A stretch of 51,201 bases of DNA, from IMG/VR virus record IMGVR_UViG_3300030098_003235, positions 1 through 51,201 of that record; one strand, given 5' to 3'. The notes below the pieces were generated by a model, which saw only the letters and a list, made by a program, of their open reading frames with translations, did no database searches and had not been told where the DNA came from. Below are positions 7,555 to 16,109 of the stretch, in pieces (the first letter of the stretch is position 1; the number at the start of each line of letters is the position of its first letter). A program made the position numbers and the translations under genes. Origin of the DNA: a virus.

Positions 7555-9768
7555 CTAAGTTTTATATATTCCACTAAAATATAAATATCTTCCTGAACCA
7601 GCATTATGTTGAGTTTCTGACCATGCTGCTGCTGTTTTTGATTGGTAGAAAGCTACATCACTTGCTTGAAAAAATGGACATAAATTAACTGTCCCAGAAG
7701 CAATAGTCGCCATAGTATGAAAAGTTACATTACCTGTCATCTGGTTAGCAGGGCTGGGTGTGAAAGGTAAACCTGAAACTCTAATACCTCCAGCAGCCCC
7801 TGTAGTATTTGCGTCATTAAAAGCAGCAGTAACATAAACAAGATTACCTATTTTAGTATAATTAGCTGATACAGTTACAGCACTACTTGGATCTGATGTA
7901 CTTCCTTCTAATGCTGCAGTCCAAGTGCCTTCTTCATAATCATCTAAAAGATTAGCTGCTGTAGCACTTGTAACTCCTAAATATACACCTTTACTTGCAG
8001 TTCCAAAAAATATGTTGCCACCTGTAACTTCAATATCACTTTGACCTGTTGCAACTTCTAACACTGCGGTGTCGTCATCTCGTTTCAGAGTTATATCGTT
8101 TGTCGAGCCTTGCCCAGTAAGAATTAATCCTTCTGCACTTGTGTAACCTATTGCTGCATTATCTCCAGCAGCCGTATCTGAAGTAGCGTTAACTGTACCT
8201 CCAGAAATATCCCCGGTTGTTGTAATATTTGATGCGCCATTGTCAATTGCGCCAAAACCACTTGTTATTGAGCCAGTATCTAATGCGCCTGTCGTAACAA
8301 TATTGCTGCCACCAACATTATGAGATGAAAAATAAGTTGATACAGTATCAACATTTGTCATTCGCATTGTGCCAGCATCATTAATTAAAATACCATCTCC
8401 ACTAGCCACAGCCGTTGTGCCTCGTGAAGTACCACCATCAATAAGATTTATTTCTGCTGCTGTTGTAGTAACCGCAGTTGACCCCAATGAAAATTGACCA
8501 TCGGGAACAACAAGCCCTGCATCACCGCCTAAAATTAAATCATCAGCAGAAGCATCCCACAGCATATAAGCACTTGCTGTTGCACCAAATAATTTTACGT
8601 CATATCCAGTGTCATCTACACCTACTGTTAAAGTGCCATCTAGCTGTACGTTGCCATCTATATCAACTGCATCTAAATTTGTTGTACCATCTATATCTGC
8701 ATCTCCAGAAACATCTAAACTTCCAGCATCTAGCTCTCCTGACAACGTAACATTTCTAAATGTACCAATGTCTTTATTTGAATCAACAACTACTCCTAGA
8801 CTTGCTGTTACTGTCCCTGCAGTTACTGCATCTAAAACATTAAGTTCTGCTGCCGTAGTAGTGACTGCTGTACCCCCTATAAGTAATTTATCTTTTACAA
8901 TGTCAACCGTAGTTCCTCCAGCGGTAAGAAGCTTGTCTTCACTTTCATCCCACAATAAATAAGCACCGCTTGTTGCCCCAAAAAACTTTACGTCTACTCC
9001 TGTATCATCTACACCAAAAGTCGTCGCACCATCAATCTGTACTGTCCCATCTATATCTACAGCATCAAGATTGGTAGTTCCGTCTATATCCGCATCCCCA
9101 CTTATATCAAGGGAGCCACCGTCTAACTCTCCTGTAAGTGTAATATTACGAAATGATGCTACGTCTTTATTTGCATCTGCAGTAACAGTTTTAGAAGCAA
9201 CAACTGTCCCTACTGCTGCGCCTGTATCATTATAATTAAGTTCCGCTGTTGTAGCGGTTGCTCCGTCTAATATTTCAAGTTCTGCTTCAGATATTTCTGC
9301 TGAACCTATAGTTACAGTTCCTGATATATCTACGTTACCGTTAATATCAATAGTAGTGGCTGCTATCTGTATTTCTGTATCAGCTACTATATCAAGCTGC
9401 CCATCTGCACTTGAATTAAGATATATTGCTGTATCTCTGAAGTATAGTTTCTCATCAGAATTTACTAGCGCATCATCTGAAAATTTAAAGTAATCTTCAT
9501 CTTCCATCCAAGTTAGTACGCCGTCATTTGTTTCACCATCAAACGTAACCGCTATATCTGTTCCTGATGCTCCATTTCCAATGGTAATTGCAGTTCCGAG
9601 AAGCTTGGTTACAGGCCCTCCTTCTGCTGTTGTTCCATCATGTGTGTGACCTGTACTTAAATGAAATGATGCGTCAATTGCATTAAACTCAGTGGTAAAA
9701 TCTGACGCTTCAATTGTTTCGCCATCTACAAAATTAGTAGGGTCTGTTTTGGCATATCCTGTACCCAT
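7555..9768 (-). CDS. Tail fibre protein with internal repeats (737 aa)
   Basis: The N-terminus (about 1-60; AKTDPTNFVDGETIEASDF and STGHTHDG) is typical of virion-anchored fibre ends. A long Ala/Thr/Asp/Gly beta-repeat shaft follows. Two long units starting FRN(I/V)TL(T/S)GELD occur near residues 206 and 336, each followed by SLD(I/V)SGDADIDGTTNLD. The C-terminal ~130 residues start near DDYEEGTWTAAL, a common fibre-tip pattern, and would contact the host receptor. Its stop is followed by the 98 aa gene, and its start overlaps the end of the tail beta-propeller gene. The host-binding role is inferred from architecture and position. Confidence 0.88.
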   Translation of the reverse strand: MGTGYAKTDPTNFVDGETIEASDFTTEFNAIDASFHLSTGHTHDGTTAEGGPVTKLLGTAITIGNGASGTDIAVTFDGETNDGVLTWMEDEDYFKFSDDALVNSDEKLYFRDTAIYLNSSADGQLDIVADTEIQIAATTIDINGNVDISGTVTIGSAEISEAELEILDGATATTAELNYNDTGAAVGTVVASKTVTADANKDVASFRNITLTGELDGGSLDISGDADIDGTTNLDAVDIDGTVQIDGATTFGVDDTGVDVKFFGATSGAYLLWDESEDKLLTAGGTTVDIVKDKLLIGGTAVTTTAAELNVLDAVTAGTVTASLGVVVDSNKDIGTFRNVTLSGELDAGSLDVSGDADIDGTTNLDAVDIDGNVQLDGTLTVGVDDTGYDVKLFGATASAYMLWDASADDLILGGDAGLVVPDGQFSLGSTAVTTTAAEINLIDGGTSRGTTAVASGDGILINDAGTMRMTNVDTVSTYFSSHNVGGSNIVTTGALDTGSITSGFGAIDNGASNITTTGDISGGTVNATSDTAAGDNAAIGYTSAEGLILTGQGSTNDITLKRDDDTAVLEVATGQSDIEVTGGNIFFGTASKGVYLGVTSATAANLLDDYEEGTWTAALEGSTSDPSSAVTVSANYTKIGNLVYVTAAFNDANTTGAAGGIRVSGLPFTPSPANQMTGNVTFHTMATIASGTVNLCPFFQASDVAFYQSKTAAAWSETQHNAGSGRYLYFSGIYKT
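8560..9300. repeat. Internal repeats of the tail-fibre shaft
   Basis: Two imperfect units of roughly 390 bp encode shaft segments with the same order of phrases: TAELN, a T(V/A)(T/D) strand, FRN(I/V)TL(T/S)GELD, SLD(I/V)SGDADIDGTTNLD, VDDTG, FFGAT or LFGAT and LLWDESED or LWDASAD. They look like an old tandem duplication that lengthened the fibre. Boundaries are approximate. Confidence 0.75.
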
Positions 9769-11291
9769 TACATTCTAGCTCCCAGTGTAAATTCTAGTGA
9801 AAATCCTTTTATTGTATATGTTGGATTTGTGCTTGAGTCAGTAAATTTTAAGGCTACTGCAAAGCCTGACCCCTCTACTGATTGCCTATATAGAGGTGGA
9901 TAAACACTTTCTCCATATGCGGCTGTACCGTATAACGAGGAGCCATACAAAGCTGCTCCTGCTGGGTTTTTTAAATCATAAGATGCAGGTTGTGCAACTG
10001 TTACATCATTATAATCATATATAAGAGACATATCTACATCTTCTATAGTTCCTGAAGGATTATAGTTAAGAATTACTCTTTGCATATTTTTTCTAATGCC
10101 TACATCTTGCATGTTATAGTCTGTTGTTCTGTATGTACAAGACATAGATGTTCCATCAAAATCGTTGCCACTTTCTTGAAGATAAACATAGCCCCCATCA
10201 TAATCTCCATGCACTACTTTTTCTGCATCAGAAATATATCCAGATGTTGCAATCATAGGCTTAACACCTTTAATATCTGAATATTCCCAGCCAACATTTC
10301 CTGTCGTCAAGTTTCTTTTAATTACTGCAATCAATCCTGTAGAAGCTGCTTCTGTTCCAGAAGTAGTAGGATAATATAATCTATATTGACTTTTGCTTCT
10401 TATTATGTGAGAAGATAAATTGTTTAATTGATCTTGAGTTAAACCGTTTAATCTGGGCTGAACCTGCTTAGATATAGTTCCTAATTCAGTATCTCCAATT
10501 TTTTCTGTCCCTGCTATAGTTCGCAACCCATCAGGTGCGAGAAAAATAAGGTCACCTGCAATCTCTTGTATAGAAAAGTGAGATAAACAGCCTATGTTTC
10601 TTGTTACAGGTTTTATTTGAAAATCTGCAGAACTCGACCCACTTAACGAATGAATACTGTTCTTACAGAATATAATTAATTGATTCCTAAAGGGTTTAAG
10701 GCTTATTACGTCATCTCCAAATGCAATCTCCCCTGCTCCTGAAGCAGCACTAAAATCGTTTTCAGTAAAAGGTGCAGAAAACTTTACTGCATGTGGAGCA
10801 TTTGACATACCAGAAAAAAATAAATGACCCTTAAATTCCTGTATTACTTCTGGGGCGGTAGGTTTTGCACCTGCTACAGATGCTGTTATTGTTGTATATG
10901 TACTGCCGTCCCAAAAAGCTGCATCATTTACACCGTCTGCCATGCCTATATTTTCTGTGCCATCCCAATTGTAGTTTGTAAATGAGTATCTTTCAGCACT
11001 TGTTCTATTTGTTGCAATATTTGTCCAGCCTGATCCTGCAGAATGTTGTACATTTGCTGCTCTTGCTGCAATAACTTTACTGTTTCCATAAAATGCTAGG
11101 CCCAGTATTCCTCCTGATCCCGACACTTGATTACTATCAAATTTAGAAAATCCTTTTATTTTAGCGTATCCACCGTTAATATCAGGTTCAAAGTTTTCAA
11201 GTGTAATTGCTTCTCCGGGTTGTAGTGCAAAAATACTTTTGTCAAGCACTAAACCTCCATCACAGTTTACAGGAAAAGCGTTGATTGGCAT
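9768..11291 (-). CDS. Tail protein, beta-propeller type (P22 gp10 / T7 gp12-like role) (507 aa)
   Basis: It begins MPINAFPVNCDGGLVLDKSI, then ALQPGEAITLENFEPD and a series of beta-strand repeats (WDGSTYTTITA, FKGHLFFSGM, FRNQLIIFCKNSIHSLSG). These are typical of podoviral stub or nozzle proteins with a beta-propeller. The middle GDDVISLKPFRNQLIIF and LIFLAPDGLRTI segments resemble packaged-DNA stabilisation and tubular tail proteins. It follows the tail adaptor gene with a 1-nt overlap, and its stop overlaps the fibre start, so the order adaptor, nozzle, fibre matches podovirus tails. The role is solid; the exact family is less so. Confidence 0.8.
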   Translation of the reverse strand: MPINAFPVNCDGGLVLDKSIFALQPGEAITLENFEPDINGGYAKIKGFSKFDSNQVSGSGGILGLAFYGNSKVIAARAANVQHSAGSGWTNIATNRTSAERYSFTNYNWDGTENIGMADGVNDAAFWDGSTYTTITASVAGAKPTAPEVIQEFKGHLFFSGMSNAPHAVKFSAPFTENDFSAASGAGEIAFGDDVISLKPFRNQLIIFCKNSIHSLSGSSSADFQIKPVTRNIGCLSHFSIQEIAGDLIFLAPDGLRTIAGTEKIGDTELGTISKQVQPRLNGLTQDQLNNLSSHIIRSKSQYRLYYPTTSGTEAASTGLIAVIKRNLTTGNVGWEYSDIKGVKPMIATSGYISDAEKVVHGDYDGGYVYLQESGNDFDGTSMSCTYRTTDYNMQDVGIRKNMQRVILNYNPSGTIEDVDMSLIYDYNDVTVAQPASYDLKNPAGAALYGSSLYGTAAYGESVYPPLYRQSVEGSGFAVALKFTDSSTNPTYTIKGFSLEFTLGARM

Positions 11292-12664
11292 TACACAGCC
11301 CTCATATAATCTTTTTGATTTATAAGTTCTGTTTTCATTCTACGAACCCCTGTTTCATAGTCTCTAAGAGAAAACTGTGTGCCTTCATTATTACCTCGTA
11401 GCTGATGAACATAGTATTTTACTTTTGCAACAATTACATCGTGATACCTAGATGGTATTTTAGGTTTGTCATCGTATGCGCTTAATTCTGCAGATGAGGT
11501 AAAGAAATTAAATAAAACTTCATATTGTGTTTTGTTTGCAATAGGAGTAACACCAAAGGCTATATCATTTCTAACTCGATATACGCACTCAGGCGTACCA
11601 AATCCATCATCAGGAGAACTAAGTGCTAAAAATTCATTCTGTCTATATGAAGAATGATACTTTCCATGTCCTGATTGATACTCTTCAAAAGTTTTGTACT
11701 GGAGGGGTTTTCCAGTTGAATCTACATCAAAAACTTCTATAAAATCTATATCAAGATTTTGACTTGCTGTATTACTAAAAGAAATAAATGTGTTTTGTGT
11801 AGATGCTGTAAATTTTGTAGTTCTTATTTCTCCACCACCTGTATTTGCTATTTGAAACGTAGTAGATAAGTCGGAATCTTTATCACTACTAGATCCTGCA
11901 AATACATTAAGTGTTTCAGATGTTGCGCTACTACTTCCTGATGATAGGCGTACCGTTATTCTGTACTCTTTATTTTCTATAGTCGGTATTGCTTGATCTA
12001 CACAACCGTCATTTAATCGTAGTACACCTGCAGCAAAGTTTTTATTTCCACTAGAGTCTGTGCTAATTGCTGGAGTACCAGATGTGCTAGTTCCTGCAGG
12101 ATCACTAGTGCGAGTATTCCAATACGACCCTAAAGTTATTGTTTTATCAAACTCTCCTTCAACAATAAGATTTCTAGGTCTTAAAAAGAAACTATCATAG
12201 TCTACGTCCATAGTATGAGTTATATTACCAGAAGTTGCTGTAACTGAGGAGTTTGCACCAGTTAAAGTTTCCGATGATTGAAACTCTCCCTCAATAGGTT
12301 CTACAAGAACATACTGTTCATCAGAGTGCCCACCATGAGGAGGTACTCTACGAACAATACCTTTAGCAGAAGACGTTCCTCCACTTATATATTCGTTATT
12401 TGTAAAAGCCCCACTTACACTAGATACTACTATTTTTACAGGATATTTATATTCTCCTTTTCCACCAAATAGAGTATAACTCGCTGTATTAAATTGCCAA
12501 GGCCATTGAATATATTCAGATTCAATATCTCTTATTGCTCTGTTAACATCTTTTTTTATTGTGGTTTGAACACCTCTAGTTCCAGATAGTCCAGCAGCAG
12601 ATTCTGCAATAGTAGTTTCATTTAAGTCGTATAAAACTGCATTAATTATTTCTGAATAATTCAT
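11291..12664 (-). CDS. Tail adaptor (tubular A-like) with inserted carbohydrate-binding-like domain (457 aa)
   Basis: N-terminal residues 1-60 (MNYSEIINAVLYDLNET, DVNRAIRDIESEY, WPWQF) and C-terminal residues ~360-457 (SRYHDVIVAKVKYYVHQL, YETGVRRMKTELI) form a helical scaffold like podoviral head-tail adaptor or tubular A proteins. Between them, at about residues 165-315, lies a beta-rich insertion (NLIVEGEFDKTITLGSYWN ... DFIEVFDVDS) shaped like a carbohydrate-binding jelly roll. The start overlaps the stop of the small exported protein (ATGA), and the next gene overlaps by 1 nt. The adaptor role is supported by position; the insert's binding function is inference. Confidence 0.75.
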   Translation of the reverse strand: MNYSEIINAVLYDLNETTIAESAAGLSGTRGVQTTIKKDVNRAIRDIESEYIQWPWQFNTASYTLFGGKGEYKYPVKIVVSSVSGAFTNNEYISGGTSSAKGIVRRVPPHGGHSDEQYVLVEPIEGEFQSSETLTGANSSVTATSGNITHTMDVDYDSFFLRPRNLIVEGEFDKTITLGSYWNTRTSDPAGTSTSGTPAISTDSSGNKNFAAGVLRLNDGCVDQAIPTIENKEYRITVRLSSGSSSATSETLNVFAGSSSDKDSDLSTTFQIANTGGGEIRTTKFTASTQNTFISFSNTASQNLDIDFIEVFDVDSTGKPLQYKTFEEYQSGHGKYHSSYRQNEFLALSSPDDGFGTPECVYRVRNDIAFGVTPIANKTQYEVLFNFFTSSAELSAYDDKPKIPSRYHDVIVAKVKYYVHQLRGNNEGTQFSLRDYETGVRRMKTELINQKDYMRAV

Positions 12665-12972
12665 TTTTCAGTATCTCTATCTTTTTTGTTACTTTTGCTA
12701 TATGCTGGCATAAAATTTTCTCCTGTTTGAAATAAACAACCTATATCGGGGGCATAAAGAGGAGTAAACACTATAGAAAAAGATCTAGATTTTGGATCTA
12801 CGTATAGCATAAGTTTTTCACCAGACTCAAAATTTCCTGTTGCAAATAAAACTTCATTAAATTGTACGGTTAATTTATCTTTAACAAATGAAAGAGGGGC
12901 GCAAGCAGGTCTTGCATATGCAGATACGCCGCTTAAAAAAACTAACAGTAGTACTAGAAAAAATTTTTTCAC
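12661..12972 (-). CDS. Small exported protein (103 aa)
   Basis: The start was chosen at GTG 12972, which overlaps the stop of the oxygenase gene as GTGA and has GGGGA about 9 nt upstream. A TTG at 12987 is possible. The product opens with a signal peptide (MKKFFLVLLLVFLSGVSA, cut near AYA), then ARPACAPLSF and a small beta-rich domain with a second Cys pair candidate (GCLFQTGENF). I recall short exported proteins with this ACAPL phrase in marine phages, function unknown. It probably acts in the host periplasm. Its stop overlaps the adaptor start as ATGA. Confidence 0.75.
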   Translation of the reverse strand: MKKFFLVLLLVFLSGVSAYARPACAPLSFVKDKLTVQFNEVLFATGNFESGEKLMLYVDPKSRSFSIVFTPLYAPDIGCLFQTGENFMPAYSKSNKKDRDTEK

Positions 12973-13619
12973 GAGACTTTTCCCCAAGTTTTTTTTAAAT
13001 AATTCTGTATTAAATTTGCTTGTACAGAAAGTTGTTTATCTGTAGAACAGTAATTGGAAACAGCGTATAAGTTTTTTAATATGTATGTTTGTTCGTATGT
13101 TATATTCGATGAAAACCAACCTACTATATTTTTTCTTATTCCGCTTTTTATAGGTAAGACTTCATGCGGATATATAATAGGGAAAATTACCATCTCTCCT
13201 GCACAAAGTTTTTTGCCATATTTTTCAGAATTATCAAGAGTAAGTACAAATTCTCCACCCTCATATTTGTCTGATAAATTTAAGCTCCAGCCGTAGTCAA
13301 AATATATATTTTTTGATTTAGGACGAGCTTTAAATTCGTCTATGTGCAGGTTATAAAAATCTCCTTTTTTATATTCATTATAGAAATTTACAGATACTCT
13401 AGTAGGGCAATACACAGAATCACAATAATGATTATCGTATAATTTATCCGTAATTAATTTTCTAACTTTGTCTGAAACAGTAAAAGATTCTTTATTCTGT
13501 TTTAGTTTACCATCTGGTTGAGTTACATCACCAGATGCAAATGTTTTTTGTTCGATACCCTTTAAACAAACTTTTATCTCTTCATCATTTAATACTTTTA
13601 TAAACACATTTTCCTCCAT
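12969..13619 (-). CDS. 2-oxoglutarate/Fe(II)-dependent dioxygenase (216 aa)
   Basis: Shows the iron-binding HxD (NLHIDEF, about residues 94-96), a distal His (IYPHEVLPI, about 152) and the 2-oxoglutarate-binding Arg (SGIRKNIVGW, about 162). The strand between them has the usual SLNLSDKYEGGEF phrase. This is the prolyl-4-hydroxylase/PKHD-type fold, which hydroxylates protein or small-molecule substrates using O2 and 2-oxoglutarate. Such genes are common in marine phages but their targets are unknown. It stands between the capsid genes and the tail adaptor, after a stable hairpin, so a virion protein target or late host metabolism are both possible. Confidence 0.85.
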   Translation of the reverse strand: MEENVFIKVLNDEEIKVCLKGIEQKTFASGDVTQPDGKLKQNKESFTVSDKVRKLITDKLYDNHYCDSVYCPTRVSVNFYNEYKKGDFYNLHIDEFKARPKSKNIYFDYGWSLNLSDKYEGGEFVLTLDNSEKYGKKLCAGEMVIFPIIYPHEVLPIKSGIRKNIVGWFSSNITYEQTYILKNLYAVSNYCSTDKQLSVQANLIQNYLKKTWGKVS

Positions 13620-13643
13620 TCAAATCAGTTCATAGCAAAGAGG

Positions 13644-13671
13644 TGTAGGGTTTTTAAAAAGGAACCCTACA
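13644..13671. terminator. Hairpin after capsid genes (partial terminator or mRNA stabiliser)
   Basis: A perfect 9-bp inverted repeat (TGTAGGGTT / AACCCTACA) lies 16-43 bases downstream of the decoration-protein stop. On the minus strand it is not followed by a strong U run, so it may only attenuate transcription, or protect the 3' end of the capsid mRNA, before the oxygenase gene. Confidence 0.55.
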
Positions 13672-13686
13672 AAACCTTTAGTAACA

Positions 13687-14166
13687 CTACGTACCAGTAG
13701 ATACAGTAGCTGCTTCTGTAAGTGGGTTGCGTGAGATATCAACCATACAAACATGAATACGGAAACGTAAGGCACTTTCACCAGAGGAACCCCCATCAAG
13801 AATAAGAGCATCAATAGTGTCAGCACTGGTTAGAATACGTGCGTTAGAACCAGAGGCTCCAACAGCCGCTTCTAAGAATGGCGAAAAACCAGCCGCACAT
13901 GCAGAACCGTCAAGAAAACAGTCTACATCGCCACCAGTAAAACCAATGTCCATCGTAATCTGACCATTGCCTCGTGCTTCAAGAACTTCCAAAGCACCTG
14001 CAACAATCATCGTATCCGCAGGAACATCAACTAATTCTATGACATCCCCACCTGCACCGCCGTCAGCAGTATCCCATACTTGAGAAGTAATGACGTAAGG
14101 TGTAGGCATCCGTGAAGGATGATTAATTGTGCCACCGCCAGAAATAGTGCGATTATAAGTAGCCAT
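13687..14166 (-). CDS. Head decoration-like / minor capsid protein (159 aa)
   Basis: The gene directly follows the major capsid gene (15 nt gap) with a strong GGGAGGAATG start region. The product is beta-rich and Gly/Ala-rich (ISGGGTINHPSRMP, VPADTMIVAGALEVLEA, ILTSADTIDALILDG). Its DNA is visibly richer in G+C than that of genes on either side, like the capsid gene, as expected for very highly expressed virion proteins. I infer a capsid-decorating or head-fibre protein from position, expression signals and fold type; the family is not named. Confidence 0.75.
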   Translation of the reverse strand: MATYNRTISGGGTINHPSRMPTPYVITSQVWDTADGGAGGDVIELVDVPADTMIVAGALEVLEARGNGQITMDIGFTGGDVDCFLDGSACAAGFSPFLEAAVGASGSNARILTSADTIDALILDGGSSGESALRFRIHVCMVDISRNPLTEAATVSTGT

Positions 14167-14181
14167 AATTCATTCCTCCCT

Positions 14182-15156
14182 TTAGCTGTAGTCTACAATG
14201 CCAAGAACAAGTCCTTCTGGACGAATGACCTTGCGACCATATACGTGCAGACCGCGAACCACATCAGCGAATGAATCAGGGTCACGAATAACTTCTGTCT
14301 TAGCAATTGAGTTGGCTGTGGCAACTGCCGAAATATGCCCAGCAAGAATAATATTCTCACCAGAGGCAACGCCACTAAGCGATACCATGTCTGTCGTAGT
14401 CGTAGCATCTGCTGACTGACGAAGAGCATTGGATTTATATAGCGTAAAGCCCATAACTTTTTGGGCAGTCAACATGCCGTTACGCATGGGTGACTGTGCA
14501 TCCCCAGTTACTTGGACTTCAGCAATCTTGGCACCTGCTTTATAAAGAGTTTCATAGAAGCGAGGTGGAGCAACGAACCAGCGATTTTCTTCTGGAACGT
14601 CAACTTGGTCAAGATGCCTTGCCATTTTAGCAATGATTTGTACAGCCTCATCACCAGCGTCTGAGCCGTCCATCGTGTGAGGAGTACCTGCAGTACCAAG
14701 GGAACTGTCTGTTTCTACAGTGCCAGATGCACCTTTAATACCTGCACTATCAATCATTTCTTGTAGTACATTTTTGTCGTAGTTACGCTTCAAGGAGTAT
14801 GCACCAGAAGAGGTAGCAAGAGCCTCAAAGTTAACGTGGGATTGCCTCTCTTCAATGTCATCAACCTTGAAGGCAAAGGCTTGGGCCTGATCTACGGTCA
14901 GTTGAATTTCATCATCTGCCAAATCCTGTGGAGTAACCACAGCACCACGCGAGTATGCTGAAATGGTAACAGTAGGTTCTTTAATGATGCGAACCGTGTC
15001 ACCAAAATTCTCAATCTCTCCTGCGTAATCAGTATTAGTAATGTCTTCTACTACTGATGCGCGACGGAAAAATTTAAGAACCTTTTGACTATAGATTTCG
15101 GCCTGAAAATTACCGGATGGTAGATTACCATAACCGGCTGATACAGCAACAGCCAT
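14182..15156 (-). CDS. Major capsid protein (324 aa)
   Basis: The size and order scaffold, capsid, decoration fit a phage coat protein of the HK97 fold as in podoviruses. The sequence opens MAVAVSAGYGNLPSGNFQAE, with helices around KVLKFFRRASVVEDITN. It then shows FGDTVRIIKEPTVTI and FKVDDIEERQSH, phrases frequent in P22/N4-type coat proteins. It has an AAAGGA ribosome site and an unusually G+C-rich, probably codon-optimised DNA. It assembles into the icosahedral shell around the scaffold. Confidence 0.92.
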   Translation of the reverse strand: MAVAVSAGYGNLPSGNFQAEIYSQKVLKFFRRASVVEDITNTDYAGEIENFGDTVRIIKEPTVTISAYSRGAVVTPQDLADDEIQLTVDQAQAFAFKVDDIEERQSHVNFEALATSSGAYSLKRNYDKNVLQEMIDSAGIKGASGTVETDSSLGTAGTPHTMDGSDAGDEAVQIIAKMARHLDQVDVPEENRWFVAPPRFYETLYKAGAKIAEVQVTGDAQSPMRNGMLTAQKVMGFTLYKSNALRQSADATTTTDMVSLSGVASGENIILAGHISAVATANSIAKTEVIRDPDSFADVVRGLHVYGRKVIRPEGLVLGIVDYS

Positions 15157-15176
15157 AATTCAGTCCTTTCTATATA

Positions 15177-16016
15177 TTAGCCGTTAACGATACGACCCTC
15201 CGCATTTGCTTGATCGATCTCGGATTCAAGTTTATCAAACTCATGCGGTTTAAGTTTACGTATCTCTGAAGTAGTCCAAACCCTTTTGTTTTTATTAGAA
15301 TTTGAAGCAATGTTTACAGGGCTAGTTGTTGTTATTGCCTCTGCAGCTTTACTTAAATCCTGTTTTTTAGGTCTACCTACTTTCTTTTTTGTGCCTGTGT
15401 CGGCTTTGTACAAATCCAGAACTCTAGAAGCCCATTGTACATCCTCATTATTGTTGGTGATACCGTCTGCAATACTAGGTGGCTGCTTATCAATCCATTC
15501 TTTGAATTGGTCAGACTTCTTAATTTCTGCAAAGTCTGGGTGCAGGGCTAGTAATTCCTGATAAGCACTTTTTACTTTAAGATGTTCTTCTCGTTTAGTA
15601 AGCCGTTCAATTTCTCCACGAAGTTCTTGAACTTCCTCGGAACTTTTTTTAGCACTTAAAGTTGCAACTGCATTATATACATCAGGATAACTTTCTTTAA
15701 ACGATTCTAAGTCAGCATCTTCTTCACTAATTTGTGGTGCAGATTGTCCCTCTACTATAAGGGCTTCTCTTTCTTCTCTCCACTCATGAAGCTTGCTATC
15801 ATAGTGTTTTTTTAAATCATCATAACGTTTTTTGTAGTCATGCTCTTCAGTTTTAATCTCTGTTTTAAGAGATATGGTTTCCTCATCATCTTGAGATGTT
15901 TCTTGAGTTTCTTCTTGGGTAGCCTTCATTTCGGTTTCTTCAGCGTAAACGCCTTCTTTATATCCTCCACGATAGGGGCCAGTTTTTTGTTCTTTACTTA
16001 GTACGTCTTCAGTCAT
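15177..16016 (-). CDS. Capsid scaffolding protein (279 aa)
   Basis: The protein is highly charged and helical, with Glu/Gln/Lys-rich coiled coil at about residues 25-160 (KKRYDDLKKHYDSKLHEW; ELRGEIERLTKREEHL) and a basic C-terminal region (KKKVGRPKKQD, NKNKRVWTTSEIRKL). That end would bind the coat, as in P22 and T7 scaffolds. The gene lies directly upstream of the major capsid gene in the operon. An excellent AGGAGG ribosome site is placed about 5 nt before the ATG, consistent with high expression. Confidence 0.88.
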   Translation of the reverse strand: MTEDVLSKEQKTGPYRGGYKEGVYAEETEMKATQEETQETSQDDEETISLKTEIKTEEHDYKKRYDDLKKHYDSKLHEWREEREALIVEGQSAPQISEEDADLESFKESYPDVYNAVATLSAKKSSEEVQELRGEIERLTKREEHLKVKSAYQELLALHPDFAEIKKSDQFKEWIDKQPPSIADGITNNNEDVQWASRVLDLYKADTGTKKKVGRPKKQDLSKAAEAITTTSPVNIASNSNKNKRVWTTSEIRKLKPHEFDKLESEIDQANAEGRIVNG

Positions 16017-16076
16017 TTTTCCTCCTCGCAGGGCCTCGTAAGGGTAGCTGCTTGTTGGTTAGTATCACAGGGCCAT

Positions 16077-16105
16077 ATTATATGGGTGGCTGTGTTTTTT
16101 CAGAA
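16077..16105 (-). promoter_or_regulatory. Possible promoter before the scaffold/capsid genes (weak)
   Basis: A perfect TATAAT (16082-16077, minus strand) lies inside the palindrome CCATATTATATGG (16073-16085), in the 93-base gap before the scaffold gene. The best -35 with a 17-bp spacer is only TTCTGA, so this is a weak candidate. The gap is one of the few noncoding spaces in the head cluster. Confidence 0.35.
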
Positions 16106-16109
16106 GGAG

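Noticed and set aside
13620-13826. Minus-strand frame of 68 codons
   Set aside because: Overlaps the decoration-protein gene in another frame and the downstream hairpin; hydrophobic pseudo-repeats, no start signal.
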